From NCBI GenBank assembly GCA_946481475.1, contig CAMLOB010000002.1:1-25445 (forward strand): a stretch of DNA of 25,445 nt. The letters are read 5' to 3'. The notes beneath the pieces were generated by a model. It searched no databases and was not told the DNA's origin. It saw only the letters and a program-made list of their open reading frames with translations. The position numbers and the translations under genes were made by a program. Positions 1-7,985 of this stretch are shown here, in pieces; position 1 is the first letter of the stretch, and the number at the start of each line of letters is the position of its first letter. Source of the stretch: an uncultured Chlorobiota bacterium (GTDB taxonomy: Bacteria; Bacteroidota; Kapaibacteriia; OLB7).

Positions 1-115
1 TGACCATCGAAGTTTCTTCTAGATCACTACTAAGCAAAGAATACAAGGCATACCTAGCCTGATATAGATAGCCTAACGCTTGCGGTCCTGCAGAGAATGG
101 ATTAATTGCAGTCAA
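1..115 (-). CDS. 5' end of a truncated gene, possible nuclease/effector-type N-terminus
   Basis: An open minus-strand frame runs from an in-frame TGA just upstream of about position 139 to the window edge. The only plausible start codon in it is TTG at 115. From there about 38 residues are readable, beginning TAINPFSAGPQALGYLYQ and continuing with a helix-like stretch rich in Ala, Tyr and Leu. The residue pattern reads as real protein rather than noise. From memory, a Gly-Tyr-Leu-Tyr-Gln motif followed by an Ala/Leu-rich helix occurs at the N-terminus of large nuclease-like proteins, some of them in defence loci (Cap4/DUF4297-like). That link is an inference from one motif. The DNA here is more AT-rich than the genes to the right. 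The TTG start is tentative; a frameshift or decayed gene is possible. Confidence 0.45.
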   Translation of the reverse strand, partial: MTAINPFSAGPQALGYLYQARYALYSLLSSDLEETSMV

Positions 116-503
116 TGTATAGTGATTTTTTAGTTGCCCTCACGAAGTTGGTGCGATGTGCATTTTCTTCTCGCACATCCGCATTCTTCCATAGGAGCAA
201 AGGCTATAAATCTGGGAGCACACTCCAACACCCGAGCAGGCGGCTCTGGACACACCCCGGCTGTCGGCAGGAGGAACATACGAATCTCTCTGTCACATTT
301 GCAAACACTTCCCCAACAAAAGCCTCAGCAAAAGACCAGCACTCCTCCCCAATCTACTCTCTCCCCCTCCCCCCAAACCCTGACATCCGTCAACGTCTGC
401 CTCTCTCCTCCCCCGTAGATTGCGGTATGGGCGAACTCCCCGCAATGTATCAATGCCTGCCGGGCGTCGGCGGGCGGTTAACTGAGAGAAAGAGAGTAGA
501 GTT
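116..503. other. intergenic region with pyrimidine-rich tract
   Basis: No convincing gene. The left part is AT-rich and should hold the promoter of the minus-strand gene at the edge. Positions about 335-415 form a strongly C/T-biased tract on the plus strand, mainly runs of C broken by TCT and TCC. The open frames crossing this area have no recognisable protein character and look like composition artefacts. The last 30 bases before the start at 504 are purine-rich (GAGAAAGAGAG), without a clear Shine-Dalgarno sequence. Confidence 0.5.
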
Positions 504-2867
504 ATGCGTGCATCATTACGGTTTTTCATGCTGTTCCCGGCCCTTCTGGTCGCGGGACTTTTTGTGTTGCAGGGGTGTGAGGAGGATAATCCGGTGGAGC
601 CGGATCCGAATGTGATCATCGAGGAGACGATTCTGGAGGAGAAGAGCGCGTCGATCGGTCCAGACGGCGGGACGATTGCGCTGAGCGACGGGATGTCGGC
701 GCAGGTGCCGCCCGGGGCGCTCGGGGGGACGACGACGGTGACGGTCAGGAAGATCGGGTCGGAACGGTTCTTCGACGGACCGAACCGCTCGGCCTACCGG
801 CTGGCGATCGCGCTGGAGCCGGAGGAGATCATCCTCAGCTTCCCGGTGACGCCGGGGGGAACGGCCGACGATATCGGCGTGCTGAACTACGATCCGGAGA
901 ATTTCTTCCAGACCGAGGCCGATCCCTATCCGTTCGAGTATAACGCCGAAACCGGTACGGTGACCGTCCGGGCGACGGCGAACAAGACGCTGAAGGATCC
1001 GAACGGTCGTGCCGACAAGAGGAGCGGGAAGATCAAGGAGAAGAATACGTGGATCGTGGAGAAGGAGCCGCTGGTGGAACCGGACGTGCAGAGCAAGGTG
1101 ATCGAGATGCCCTTCTACGCGCAGGATCAGTTGACCTGCTGGGCGGCGTCGATCCACATGATGACGCGGGGCTACCGCTCCGGTGCGTCGTCGAAGGTGC
1201 CGGACTATCTGAAGTATGCGGGCTATCCCCCGAACACCGGTCCCGGCGGCTATATGTACCGCGTGAAGGTCCCTTCGCTTCTGAACATCCACGCGCAGAG
1301 CGGGGCGACAGGTTCGCTCTACTGGCGGGGGACCTCGGCGTTCAACAATCTGGTGGAGCAGATCGACTCCGGTCGTCCCGTGCTGATCGGAAGAAGCGGT
1401 CACTCGGTGATGGTGATCGGCTACAAGAAGGTGACCGCTCTGTACGGACCGGCCGCCTATCAATTCCTGGTCCACGACCCGGCCGACCCGAACTGGAGCA
1501 ATCAGTGGAAGAACTGGGACTGGGTGATCAACCAGACGGTCTCCTTCACGACGTTCGCCGAAGTCTGGATTCCGGCCAAGCCGCTCGACGACCGTCCGTT
1601 GCAGACCGTCGGCCTCCCCTTCACCGGGGCGACCGGCACTATCCGGTTTACGCACCGGACCGAGGACGGCAATATCGCCTACGACGCCACGCTCGGAATC
1701 GACGAGAACGAACCGAACTGGTACGGCTGGAAACGGACCGTCTCCAGTCTCGACGAGATTCCCGGAAGCGCCGACACCCTCTTCATGAAGCTCCCCCTCT
1801 GGAACGCCGACCGGAGCAACGGGGCCGACGTCTCCCTCCGCATCTCGGTCAGGAAGCTGGACGAAAAAGAGGTCTACTCCACACACCAGTTCCTCTCCCT
1901 GCCGGTCGGAACCGGTCCGACCTATTTCAACTGGGGCATCCCGGTCAAGGAGATGCGGACCGGCAAGGGGGAACCGGACTACCGGCTGAAGGTGGAACTG
2001 CTGAAGGGGGGAACGCGCGTGCTGGATCAGTTCGACGTCGACTTCCGTCTCGGACCTCCGATCCCGGTGATCGAGTCGGTGGAGCCGGAACCGGCGAAGG
2101 CGGGGGAGGAGATCACGATCAAGGGGACCGGGTTCGGCGACGATCAGTACGAGGGGGAGGTCTCGCTCGGCGGGAACCGTCTCTACGACGTCAAGGAGTG
2201 GACCGACACGAGAATCCGGGTGAAGCTGCCGACGAGTGCCCGGACGGGAGATCTGATAGTGGCGCTCGGCGAGCAGGAGAGCGATCCTTTCTATCTGGAA
2301 GTCGATCTCGGAATCGATCTGCTGCCGAAGCTGAACACGTCGATTGTGGCGATCTCTTCGTTCGTCGGCTCGCACGTGACGATTGACGGGACGCAGTTCG
2401 GGGAGCTTGAGATCAGCAGCGCCGAGACCGGACAGGCAATCGAGTGGAGCGGAACGACCTTCACGCTCGACTACGACTGGTCGGAACCCGACCCGGCCGG
2501 AGGGGGACGGCAGTACACGTTCCGGCTGACCGGGACGGTTGCGCCGAAAGGGGATTCCATCGTCACCCTCACGGCCCTCTACTCGATCAGATGGGAGGGA
2601 CCGGATAACGCCTTCGTGCAGATCGACACGAAGGAACTGGCCTTCGGCGGCGTACCGTACGGTCGCTCGGTCATCTCCAGCGACCAGCGGTTCGAGACGC
2701 TCGTCTACGAAATCTACGGGGCACCGGTCCGCTCACGCCTGACCAGGGCGGTCTGGAAGGTCACCGACGAGACCGGCGACGTCAAGTTCGCCTACGACGA
2801 GACCGACTGGGAGGATGAATTCGTTCGGCCGGGACTTGTGGTCGGGTTCGGACGGGAGAACAAGTAG
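504..2867 (+). CDS. surface lipoprotein with papain-like cysteine peptidase, ZU5-like and IPT/TIG regions
   Basis: 787 residues. The N-terminus is a lipoprotein signal with Cys25 as the acylation site (LQGC). Residues about 47-115 resemble a ZU5-type segment (GPDGGTI, then VPPGAL). Residues about 200-350 match the papain-like C39/C70 peptidase pattern: Gln207/Gln209 ahead of Cys212 in LTCWAAS, His300 in GHSVMVIGY, and a following Asp in VHDPADP (Asp325). Residues about 519-600 form an IPT/TIG immunoglobulin-like domain (IESVEPEPAKAGEEITIKG). The last 190 residues are beta-rich and unassigned, and there is no T9SS sorting tail. The inferred role is a membrane-anchored extracytoplasmic cysteine peptidase with adhesive modules; its substrate is unknown. 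The start is fixed by the signal peptide. It is followed by a palindromic repeat region, so it is probably monocistronic. Confidence 0.82.
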   Translation: MRASLRFFMLFPALLVAGLFVLQGCEEDNPVEPDPNVIIEETILEEKSASIGPDGGTIALSDGMSAQVPPGALGGTTTVTVRKIGSERFFDGPNRSAYRLAIALEPEEIILSFPVTPGGTADDIGVLNYDPENFFQTEADPYPFEYNAETGTVTVRATANKTLKDPNGRADKRSGKIKEKNTWIVEKEPLVEPDVQSKVIEMPFYAQDQLTCWAASIHMMTRGYRSGASSKVPDYLKYAGYPPNTGPGGYMYRVKVPSLLNIHAQSGATGSLYWRGTSAFNNLVEQIDSGRPVLIGRSGHSVMVIGYKKVTALYGPAAYQFLVHDPADPNWSNQWKNWDWVINQTVSFTTFAEVWIPAKPLDDRPLQTVGLPFTGATGTIRFTHRTEDGNIAYDATLGIDENEPNWYGWKRTVSSLDEIPGSADTLFMKLPLWNADRSNGADVSLRISVRKLDEKEVYSTHQFLSLPVGTGPTYFNWGIPVKEMRTGKGEPDYRLKVELLKGGTRVLDQFDVDFRLGPPIPVIESVEPEPAKAGEEITIKGTGFGDDQYEGEVSLGGNRLYDVKEWTDTRIRVKLPTSARTGDLIVALGEQESDPFYLEVDLGIDLLPKLNTSIVAISSFVGSHVTIDGTQFGELEISSAETGQAIEWSGTTFTLDYDWSEPDPAGGGRQYTFRLTGTVAPKGDSIVTLTALYSIRWEGPDNAFVQIDTKELAFGGVPYGRSVISSDQRFETLVYEIYGAPVRSRLTRAVWKVTDETGDVKFAYDETDWEDEFVRPGLVVGFGRENK

Positions 2868-2894
2868 GGGGCGATAAGGACATGTGATGATGCG

Positions 2895-2942
2895 GGAATC
2901 CCCGCTCCGGCACCGGGGGACGGCTAACATCAAACGATCATC
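2895..2942 (+). repeat. dispersed repeat, copy 1
   Basis: About 48 bases starting 28 bases after the stop of the preceding gene. It begins GGAATCCCCGCTCC and ends AACATCAAACGATCATC. A second, diverged copy in the same orientation is at 9348-9393, also downstream of a plus-strand gene. The final 17 bases differ at two positions between copies. Confidence 0.5.
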
Positions 2943-2947
2943 AAACG

Positions 2948-3029
2948 GAGGGGATACGCAGGCCAGTGCGCGCCGGTGTATCCCCTCTCCTCTATTCGGT
3001 GAGAGGGGATATACCGGCCACCCCCTCTC
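2948..3029. repeat. nested palindromes (REP-like)
   Basis: Four arms can pair in alternative ways. GAGGGGATAC (2948-2957) is complementary to GTATCCCCTC (2978-2987). TATCCCCTCTC (2979-2989) is complementary to GAGAGGGGATA (3001-3011). GAGAGGGG (3001-3008) is complementary to CCCCTCTC (3022-3029). Neighbouring hairpins therefore share arms and are mutually exclusive. No T-tract follows, so this is not a canonical terminator. It resembles REP/BIME-type extragenic repeats. Confidence 0.6.
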
Positions 3030-3081
3030 CGGGAGCAGAGGGGGCGGAGATCGACGCCCCCCTTGCGCACCCCCGTTTCGT

Positions 3082-3112
3082 TTTCACCTCCCGGCAAGCT
3101 TTCATACATTTT
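3082..3112 (+). promoter_or_regulatory. possible Bacteroidota-type promoter
   Basis: TTTC at 3082, 19 bases, then TACATTTT at 3105-3112, compared with the Bacteroidota form TTTG-N19-21-TAnnTTTG. One base in each element deviates. It is on the strand of the multicopper oxidase gene but would leave a leader of about 250 bases containing the 3188-3249 inverted repeat. Weak to moderate. Confidence 0.3.
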
Positions 3113-3187
3113 TCGGGAGACCGGCAAGAGGTTTTCTCATAAGTCTTGAATTGCAGAAGTCTCTGTCGCTTTGTGGCTTCTTTGTGG

Positions 3188-3249
3188 CCTTGGTGACTTT
3201 GTGGTGAGATTTACCACAAAGACACAAAGGACACGAAGAATCACCAAGG
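3188..3249. repeat. interrupted inverted repeat of the TTTGTGG/CCACAAAG family
   Basis: Left arms CCTTGGTGA (3188-3196) and CTTTGTGGT (3197-3205) are adjacent. Their complements ACCACAAAG (3213-3221) and TCACCAAGG (3241-3249) are separated by a 19-base insertion built from the same words (ACACAAAGGACACGAAG). The central stem has 9 pairs and a 7-base loop. Further TTTGTGG words precede it from about 3168. It is a repetitive intergenic element in the probable leader of the oxidase gene. Confidence 0.6.
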
Positions 3250-3365
3250 GGTGGAGCATGACCCCGATGCTTGTCTGTGACTGCTCAGACCTCAGAGCAC
3301 ACAGGCTGCTTTCAAGAAACCCTCTGAAAGAGAGCCGACATATCCATCTTTTGATCGCAGATGCA

Positions 3366-5099
3366 ATGAACCGTTCCTTGTTCTCTCTCTCGTTGATTCT
3401 CGGTTGCGTGGCCGGCACCATGCTTTCGGCGCAAACGCCCCTTCCGATCCTCCCGCTCGATACCGGAATGGTGTTCGACGGGATCAGACGCTTTGAACTG
3501 AAAATGGGATACGGAACAACGCAGTTCATACCGGCCGGAGCGGCCGGGACAATCGGTTATAACGGCGGCTACTTCGGTCCCGTCCTCCGTTTCATCAAAG
3601 GAGAAACGGTATCGATCAGCGTGGAGAACGGACTGAACGAACCCTCCACCACACACTGGCACGGCCTCCATGTCCCGGCGATCATGGACGGCGGTCCGCA
3701 CCAGATCATCCCGGCCGGCATCACCTGGACGGCAACCTATCCGGTACTGAACAACGCTGCAACCTACTGGTACCATCCCCATCTGCACACCTCCTCTCCT
3801 CTTGACTCCACCGCAACGAACACGCAGATCTATCGCGGTCTTGCCGGAATGATCCTGATTGAAGACGAGGTCAGCCGGGGGCTTGCCCTGCCCCGGACCT
3901 ACGGCGTTGACGACATACCGATGACCGTGCAGGACAAGAGCTTCAACGATGACGGCTCGCTCAGCTACACGAGCGAGCGGAGGCACGGGGATCACTTCCT
4001 CGTGAACGGAGTGGTGGAGCCGAGGTGGACGACCCACGCGCAGATGATCCGGATAAGAATTCTCAACGGATCGAACGCTCGCTTCTTCAACTTCGGATTC
4101 AGCGATGATCGTTCGTTCCATCAGATCGCTTCGGATGGAGGATTTCTCTCCAGACCGGTGGAGATGAATCGACTCCTCCTTGCGGCGGGAGAACGGGCGG
4201 AAATCGTTGTCGACTTCGGGAATGATGTCGGCAAGACGCTTGAACTCCATGCCTACAACTCGGAGAACGGCGGGATTGTTGGAGAACCGGACCGGTTTGA
4301 TACGACGGACTTTCCGATCATGACGATTGCCGTCGGTGAGGCAACGGAGAATCCGGTGAGGGAACTTCCGGAGATTCTCACCACCATAAAGCGCTACACT
4401 CTTGAGGATGCCGACAACAAGGACAACCCGCGCCCCTTCGTCTTTGCAGACGGCCCCGGAACCGCAATGAACATCAACGGTCAGGTGATGAACATGAACG
4501 TCATCAACGAGACGATCCCTCTGGGCGCCACAGAGGTCTGGGAGCTCGGCAACACCGACGACGAGGCACACCCGATGCACATCCACGGCGAGCCGTTCCA
4601 GATCATCTCCCGCAACGGTGCACCACCGCCGGAGAATGAACAGGGCTGGAAGGATGTGGCGATTGTGTATCCGAACGAGAAAGTATTGATCGTCAAGAAC
4701 TTCCCCCTCTATGCCGATCCGGTCAACCCCTACATGTACCACTGCCATATTCTCTTCCATGAAGGGAGCGGTATGATGGGGCAGTTCGTTGTGGTTGATA
4801 CTGCCACATCGTTTGTTGAAGCAGATAATCCCTCCGGAGAGGGCCTCGCCCTCGGCGCCGGCCCTCATCCGGTCACCGACAGGGCCACGGTTTATTTCAA
4901 CCTTCCTCGATCGGGTCACATACAACTGACGCTCTATAACAGGCTCGGTCAGGAGGTAATGGTTCTTGCGGAAGGGTGGTATGAAGCGGGAGAGGGGCGA
5001 CTGGACTTCAACGCCGAAGGGTTGGGGAACGGACTCTATTTCTACAGGCTCGCAACGGAAGGGGGGCATATTGTGGGGAGGGTGATCGTCAACAGGTAG
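3366..5099 (+). CDS. multicopper oxidase with T9SS C-terminal sorting domain
   Basis: 577 residues from the ATG at 3366, chosen because a typical signal peptide starts there (MNRSLFSLSLILGC..., ending LSAQ). The frame is open further upstream, but that extension crosses a repeat and is not protein-like. Copper ligands are present in order: HWHG (His97, His99), HPH (His137, His139), HPMHIH (His402, His405, His407) and HCHILFHEGSGM (His459, Cys460, His461, His465, axial Met470). This is a complete type 1 plus trinuclear site, as in CotA/CueO-type three-domain laccases, which oxidise phenolics or metal ions and reduce oxygen to water. Residues about 490-577 form a T9SS sorting tail ending GLYFYRLATEGG...GRVIVNR, so export to the surface or medium is likely. 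The substrate cannot be told. No Shine-Dalgarno sequence is seen. Confidence 0.93.
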   Translation: MNRSLFSLSLILGCVAGTMLSAQTPLPILPLDTGMVFDGIRRFELKMGYGTTQFIPAGAAGTIGYNGGYFGPVLRFIKGETVSISVENGLNEPSTTHWHGLHVPAIMDGGPHQIIPAGITWTATYPVLNNAATYWYHPHLHTSSPLDSTATNTQIYRGLAGMILIEDEVSRGLALPRTYGVDDIPMTVQDKSFNDDGSLSYTSERRHGDHFLVNGVVEPRWTTHAQMIRIRILNGSNARFFNFGFSDDRSFHQIASDGGFLSRPVEMNRLLLAAGERAEIVVDFGNDVGKTLELHAYNSENGGIVGEPDRFDTTDFPIMTIAVGEATENPVRELPEILTTIKRYTLEDADNKDNPRPFVFADGPGTAMNINGQVMNMNVINETIPLGATEVWELGNTDDEAHPMHIHGEPFQIISRNGAPPPENEQGWKDVAIVYPNEKVLIVKNFPLYADPVNPYMYHCHILFHEGSGMMGQFVVVDTATSFVEADNPSGEGLALGAGPHPVTDRATVYFNLPRSGHIQLTLYNRLGQEVMVLAEGWYEAGEGRLDFNAEGLGNGLYFYRLATEGGHIVGRVIVNR

Positions 5100-5125
5100 C
5101 CCCCCGACCTGTCGGCCCGACTCTC

Positions 5126-6481
5126 CTACATACCGACTTCCACAACCTTCCGGAAGACTCCGTCGGGAGTCTCCACTTTCAGGAGGTACCGGCCGGGCGT
5201 TGTGGCCATGTCGATCTCTATGGTCTGGCTGCGCATTCCGCGTACGACGTGATAGTAGAGGGTAGTCCCGAGCGGATTGAGCAGGGTAATCACAACATCA
5301 ACCGGTTTCCCGAGCCGGGAACGGAGCAACAGAATTTCGGGTGAGGCTCCCTGCGTTACCTCGAACCGATCCCCCAACTCCGGAGTGGAGGGGGCAGCCC
5401 GATAGTAGATGATCTGACCGTCAATCACAATGTGCGGGTGGGTATGATCACCTACAAACTCACAGTTGTCGCAGGGACAGGGTTCAACACCGGGACGGCA
5501 GTTATTGAGATAGGGTTCCACATCATAGTCAAGACCCAGTGATTCTCCGGGACGATAGAACCGGCTGACGTCATTCAACCAGGGATACGTTATGGAACCG
5601 GGACAGAAGCCGGCGCGCGAATGCTTCCACGTGCCGTACTGTTCTCCCGCCGCTACCTTGTCGCAATCGTCCCGCCAGAGATAGTGCGCAAAGAGTCCCT
5701 TCCCCGCCTTCAGCATGTGAAGCATCCGCATGAACTCTCCGGCATTACCGGTATTTTTCTGGCCGTGTCCCGATGCCGTGACGCGAACAACGGCGAACTC
5801 TTCCGACGGTCTTACTTCCATCGGGGCCAGATGACTCTCTATCGGATCGCCCGGATCACCCAGCAGGAACGCTCCACGCCAGAGCAAATCGATACCGGTT
5901 GCCGTGAAATCGGGTTCTCCCTCCTCAAAGCGGAGCGTCATCGTCACGTAATAGCCTATCGGATCATTGTGGTGATTCGTCCGCTCGAACACGGTAATAT
6001 AGGTGCCGAACGTGACCGAGTCGTGCAGCATCGGGCGCATGTGACTGACATCGAACTCCCAGGTCCATCCCTCACCATAGGCGGTCACAAACCGCCCCAG
6101 TTCATACCGGGGGACATCGAAGTAGAGAGGATTAAGGTCATCGGTAGAATACGGAGCGGCCTTCTCCGGATCCAGAATGAAGATTTCACCGATTCGATCC
6201 CAGGGATCACATCCCGTCCTGGCACACTCCAGCTTGTAGGTCATCGTGATCCGCTTGTACTTCTTCCGCGCATCGGGAATCAGATATCGGGCAAAGTCGA
6301 CGCGGTAGTCATGGTCAATCCGCTGTTTGTTCCAGACGACAATCGTCGTGTCGCACCGGGAGGTTGCCGGAGCGGCGAACAGCAGAAGGAGTGTGCCGAG
6401 CAAGAGAAGCCCCGGCATCATCCCTCCCTTCGCCATACGCCTTGTCATGGAATGTCGGAACAGGACAGATCGAGTCATCAT
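5126..6481 (-). CDS. PNGase F-family protein with T9SS tail, catalytic acids present
   Basis: About 451 residues if started at 6481, 16 bases after the stop of the upstream paralogue. Starts at 6436 or 6421 also fit the signal peptide (hydrophobic core LLLLGTLLLLF). The body matches the two-domain peptide-N4-(N-acetyl-beta-glucosaminyl)asparagine amidase F fold, which removes N-glycans from glycoproteins. Numbering from 6481: ECARTGCDPWDR gives Asp95 as the counterpart of PNGase F Asp60; VFER gives Glu166 as a likely Glu118; NAGEFMR gives Glu249 as a likely Glu206. Cys86/Cys91 and Cys273/Cys293 keep the spacing of two PNGase F disulfides; the CxxxC disulfide next to Glu206 is missing. A Cys-rich stretch (CRPGVEPCPCDNC) follows. 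The C-terminus is a T9SS-type domain (PGRYLLKVETPDG). It is convergent with the oxidase across only 26 bases. Confidence 0.85.
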   Translation of the reverse strand: MMTRSVLFRHSMTRRMAKGGMMPGLLLLGTLLLLFAAPATSRCDTTIVVWNKQRIDHDYRVDFARYLIPDARKKYKRITMTYKLECARTGCDPWDRIGEIFILDPEKAAPYSTDDLNPLYFDVPRYELGRFVTAYGEGWTWEFDVSHMRPMLHDSVTFGTYITVFERTNHHNDPIGYYVTMTLRFEEGEPDFTATGIDLLWRGAFLLGDPGDPIESHLAPMEVRPSEEFAVVRVTASGHGQKNTGNAGEFMRMLHMLKAGKGLFAHYLWRDDCDKVAAGEQYGTWKHSRAGFCPGSITYPWLNDVSRFYRPGESLGLDYDVEPYLNNCRPGVEPCPCDNCEFVGDHTHPHIVIDGQIIYYRAAPSTPELGDRFEVTQGASPEILLLRSRLGKPVDVVITLLNPLGTTLYYHVVRGMRSQTIEIDMATTPGRYLLKVETPDGVFRKVVEVGM

Positions 6482-6497
6482 CGAGTATGGATAGCGG

Positions 6498-7784
6498 TTA
6501 TCGTTCTCTGATATCAAGCCGCCGCCGCAGAGTCCGCTCCGGCGTGACGACCTTGAGGAGATAGATGCCGGGAGTTGTGGAGAGATCAAGCGTAAAGGTT
6601 CGCTCGGAAATATCGGAGGCCAGACGCCCGTAGATCCTGTTCCCCTCAAGATCCTGAACCTGTATGTTGACCGGTGACGGTTCGGGGAGTCGCGGCGTCA
6701 CGCGTACCACACCCGGACGCTCCCCCGGTTCCACTCGCAGAACGTCGTCGCCGACTTCGTCGACGATCCGGTAGGAGATGACCTGCGACTCCATCCAGAG
6801 GAACGGAGGAGAATGTCCGATGATGCCGTACGTACAATCATCGCACGGACAGGGATCGGGTCGGGGACGGCACTCATTCACATAGGGCTCCACAGCATAA
6901 TCGAGCGTGTAGAGTCCGCCGGGAGCAGCAAAGCGGGAGATGTCAAGTCGCCACGGACGGACCACATCACCGAAACAATAGCCGGCTCTCCCCCGTTTCC
7001 ACCACGCATCGTCGGGAGTACCGGGAAGGTCACCACAATCATCGCGCCAGAGATCGTGCCGGAACGTCGTGTCGGCCACACTCAGTTCATGGTACTTCCG
7101 ACTGTATGTCGCCCCCCCCTCGCTGTTCCCCTCGCCATGACCGGTCACGGTGACGTTGACCCTGATGAAATCGGCTTCCGGATCGGCCTTCATCCCTATC
7201 GGGCGCAGGAACCGTTCGATCGGATTATCGGGATCGCCGTAGACCGGAAGACCGCTCCAGAGATTTTCGACCCGATATGCTTCCAGATCCGGTTCTCCCG
7301 CGATGAACTTGAAGACAATCGTCACAAGGAACCCGTCCCCTCCTCCTGTCGACGTGTTGATATAGTTGGAGAGCGTGACCGAATCACGCAGCAGACTCCG
7401 GTAATCGGTCACGTCGATCACCCACCGTCCTCCCCTGTCGGGCGGAGTGATCAGGCGTCCGATCTCCGTCACCTCTTCCGCATCGCTTCCGGGTTCCGCC
7501 GAAGGGCGACGGACCGCGATTGTCGAGACCCGATCCCAGGGATCACACCCTTGTGCCGAACATTCCAGCGAATAGATCATCAGGATCTGCCGGTACCGAC
7601 TGTTTGACGTCGGGAAGGCAAATCGTCCCGTGGCCGTTCGGTTCATAATATCTACTGGGGCATGGATGAACGTCACAACCGTCGTATCGGTTGCCGCGTG
7701 AAGCCCGAAACAGGGAAGGAGAATCAGACAGAGAAGGAAGAACGGACGACAGACTCCGTGCAAACCGGCGTACGATGATCTCAT
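6498..7784 (-). CDS. PNGase F-family paralogue with T9SS tail, probably catalytically altered
   Basis: 428 residues from the ATG at 7784, where a signal peptide begins (MRSSYAGLHGVCRPFFLLCL..., ending LHAATD). The frame is open to 7835, but that adds an unusual leader. It is colinear with the downstream paralogue: LECSAQGCDPWDR, GEPDL, VTGHGEGN, DLWRDDC, RAGYC, and a Cys-rich CRPRPDPCPCDDC. The Asp60 counterpart is kept (Asp84). The position matching catalytic Glu206 is Thr226 (GATYSRKYHEL against AGEFMRMLHML), and the Glu118 region is shortened to YINTSTGGG with no acid. It may therefore be a glycan-binding or non-hydrolytic relative. It ends in a T9SS-type domain (PGIYLLKVVTPERTL). It is the first gene of a two-gene operon with a promoter-like sequence at 7918-7949. 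Confidence 0.83.
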   Translation of the reverse strand: MRSSYAGLHGVCRPFFLLCLILLPCFGLHAATDTTVVTFIHAPVDIMNRTATGRFAFPTSNSRYRQILMIYSLECSAQGCDPWDRVSTIAVRRPSAEPGSDAEEVTEIGRLITPPDRGGRWVIDVTDYRSLLRDSVTLSNYINTSTGGGDGFLVTIVFKFIAGEPDLEAYRVENLWSGLPVYGDPDNPIERFLRPIGMKADPEADFIRVNVTVTGHGEGNSEGGATYSRKYHELSVADTTFRHDLWRDDCGDLPGTPDDAWWKRGRAGYCFGDVVRPWRLDISRFAAPGGLYTLDYAVEPYVNECRPRPDPCPCDDCTYGIIGHSPPFLWMESQVISYRIVDEVGDDVLRVEPGERPGVVRVTPRLPEPSPVNIQVQDLEGNRIYGRLASDISERTFTLDLSTTPGIYLLKVVTPERTLRRRLDIRER

Positions 7785-7917
7785 AAAAAACGAATCGGAG
7801 GGATGCCGGCCACGCTGTGGAAAGAGAACCATCAATAAGAATATATCATAGAGAGCTTACCCCGACGGTCCGGTACGACGGAATCAGGCTGACCTGATCC
7901 CCTCCGGACACTCCGGA

Positions 7918-7949
7918 TAAACATAAGGGCGAACCGGGCATTATCCAAA
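7918..7949 (-). promoter_or_regulatory. promoter for the PNGase F-like pair
   Basis: On the minus strand TTTG (7949-7946) is followed after 20 bases by TATGTTTA (7925-7918). This matches TTTG-N19-21-TAnnTTTG except for the last base. It would give a leader of roughly 125 bases before the start at 7784. The same stretch carries GGATAA/TTATCC as a short inverted repeat (7915-7920 and 7941-7946). Confidence 0.45.
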
Positions 7950-7985
7950 AAAGGGGCCCCCGGTACCGCAGCACGTTCCGTCTCA

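Noticed and set aside
516..2375. Long minus-strand open frame of 619 codons opposite the peptidase lipoprotein
   Set aside because: It is Arg/Asp/His-rich without domains or signal, and mirrors a well-supported gene; high GC makes the opposite frame open by chance.
3312..5069. 585-codon minus-strand open frame opposite the multicopper oxidase
   Set aside because: The plus strand has every copper-binding motif; the opposite frame has no recognisable features.
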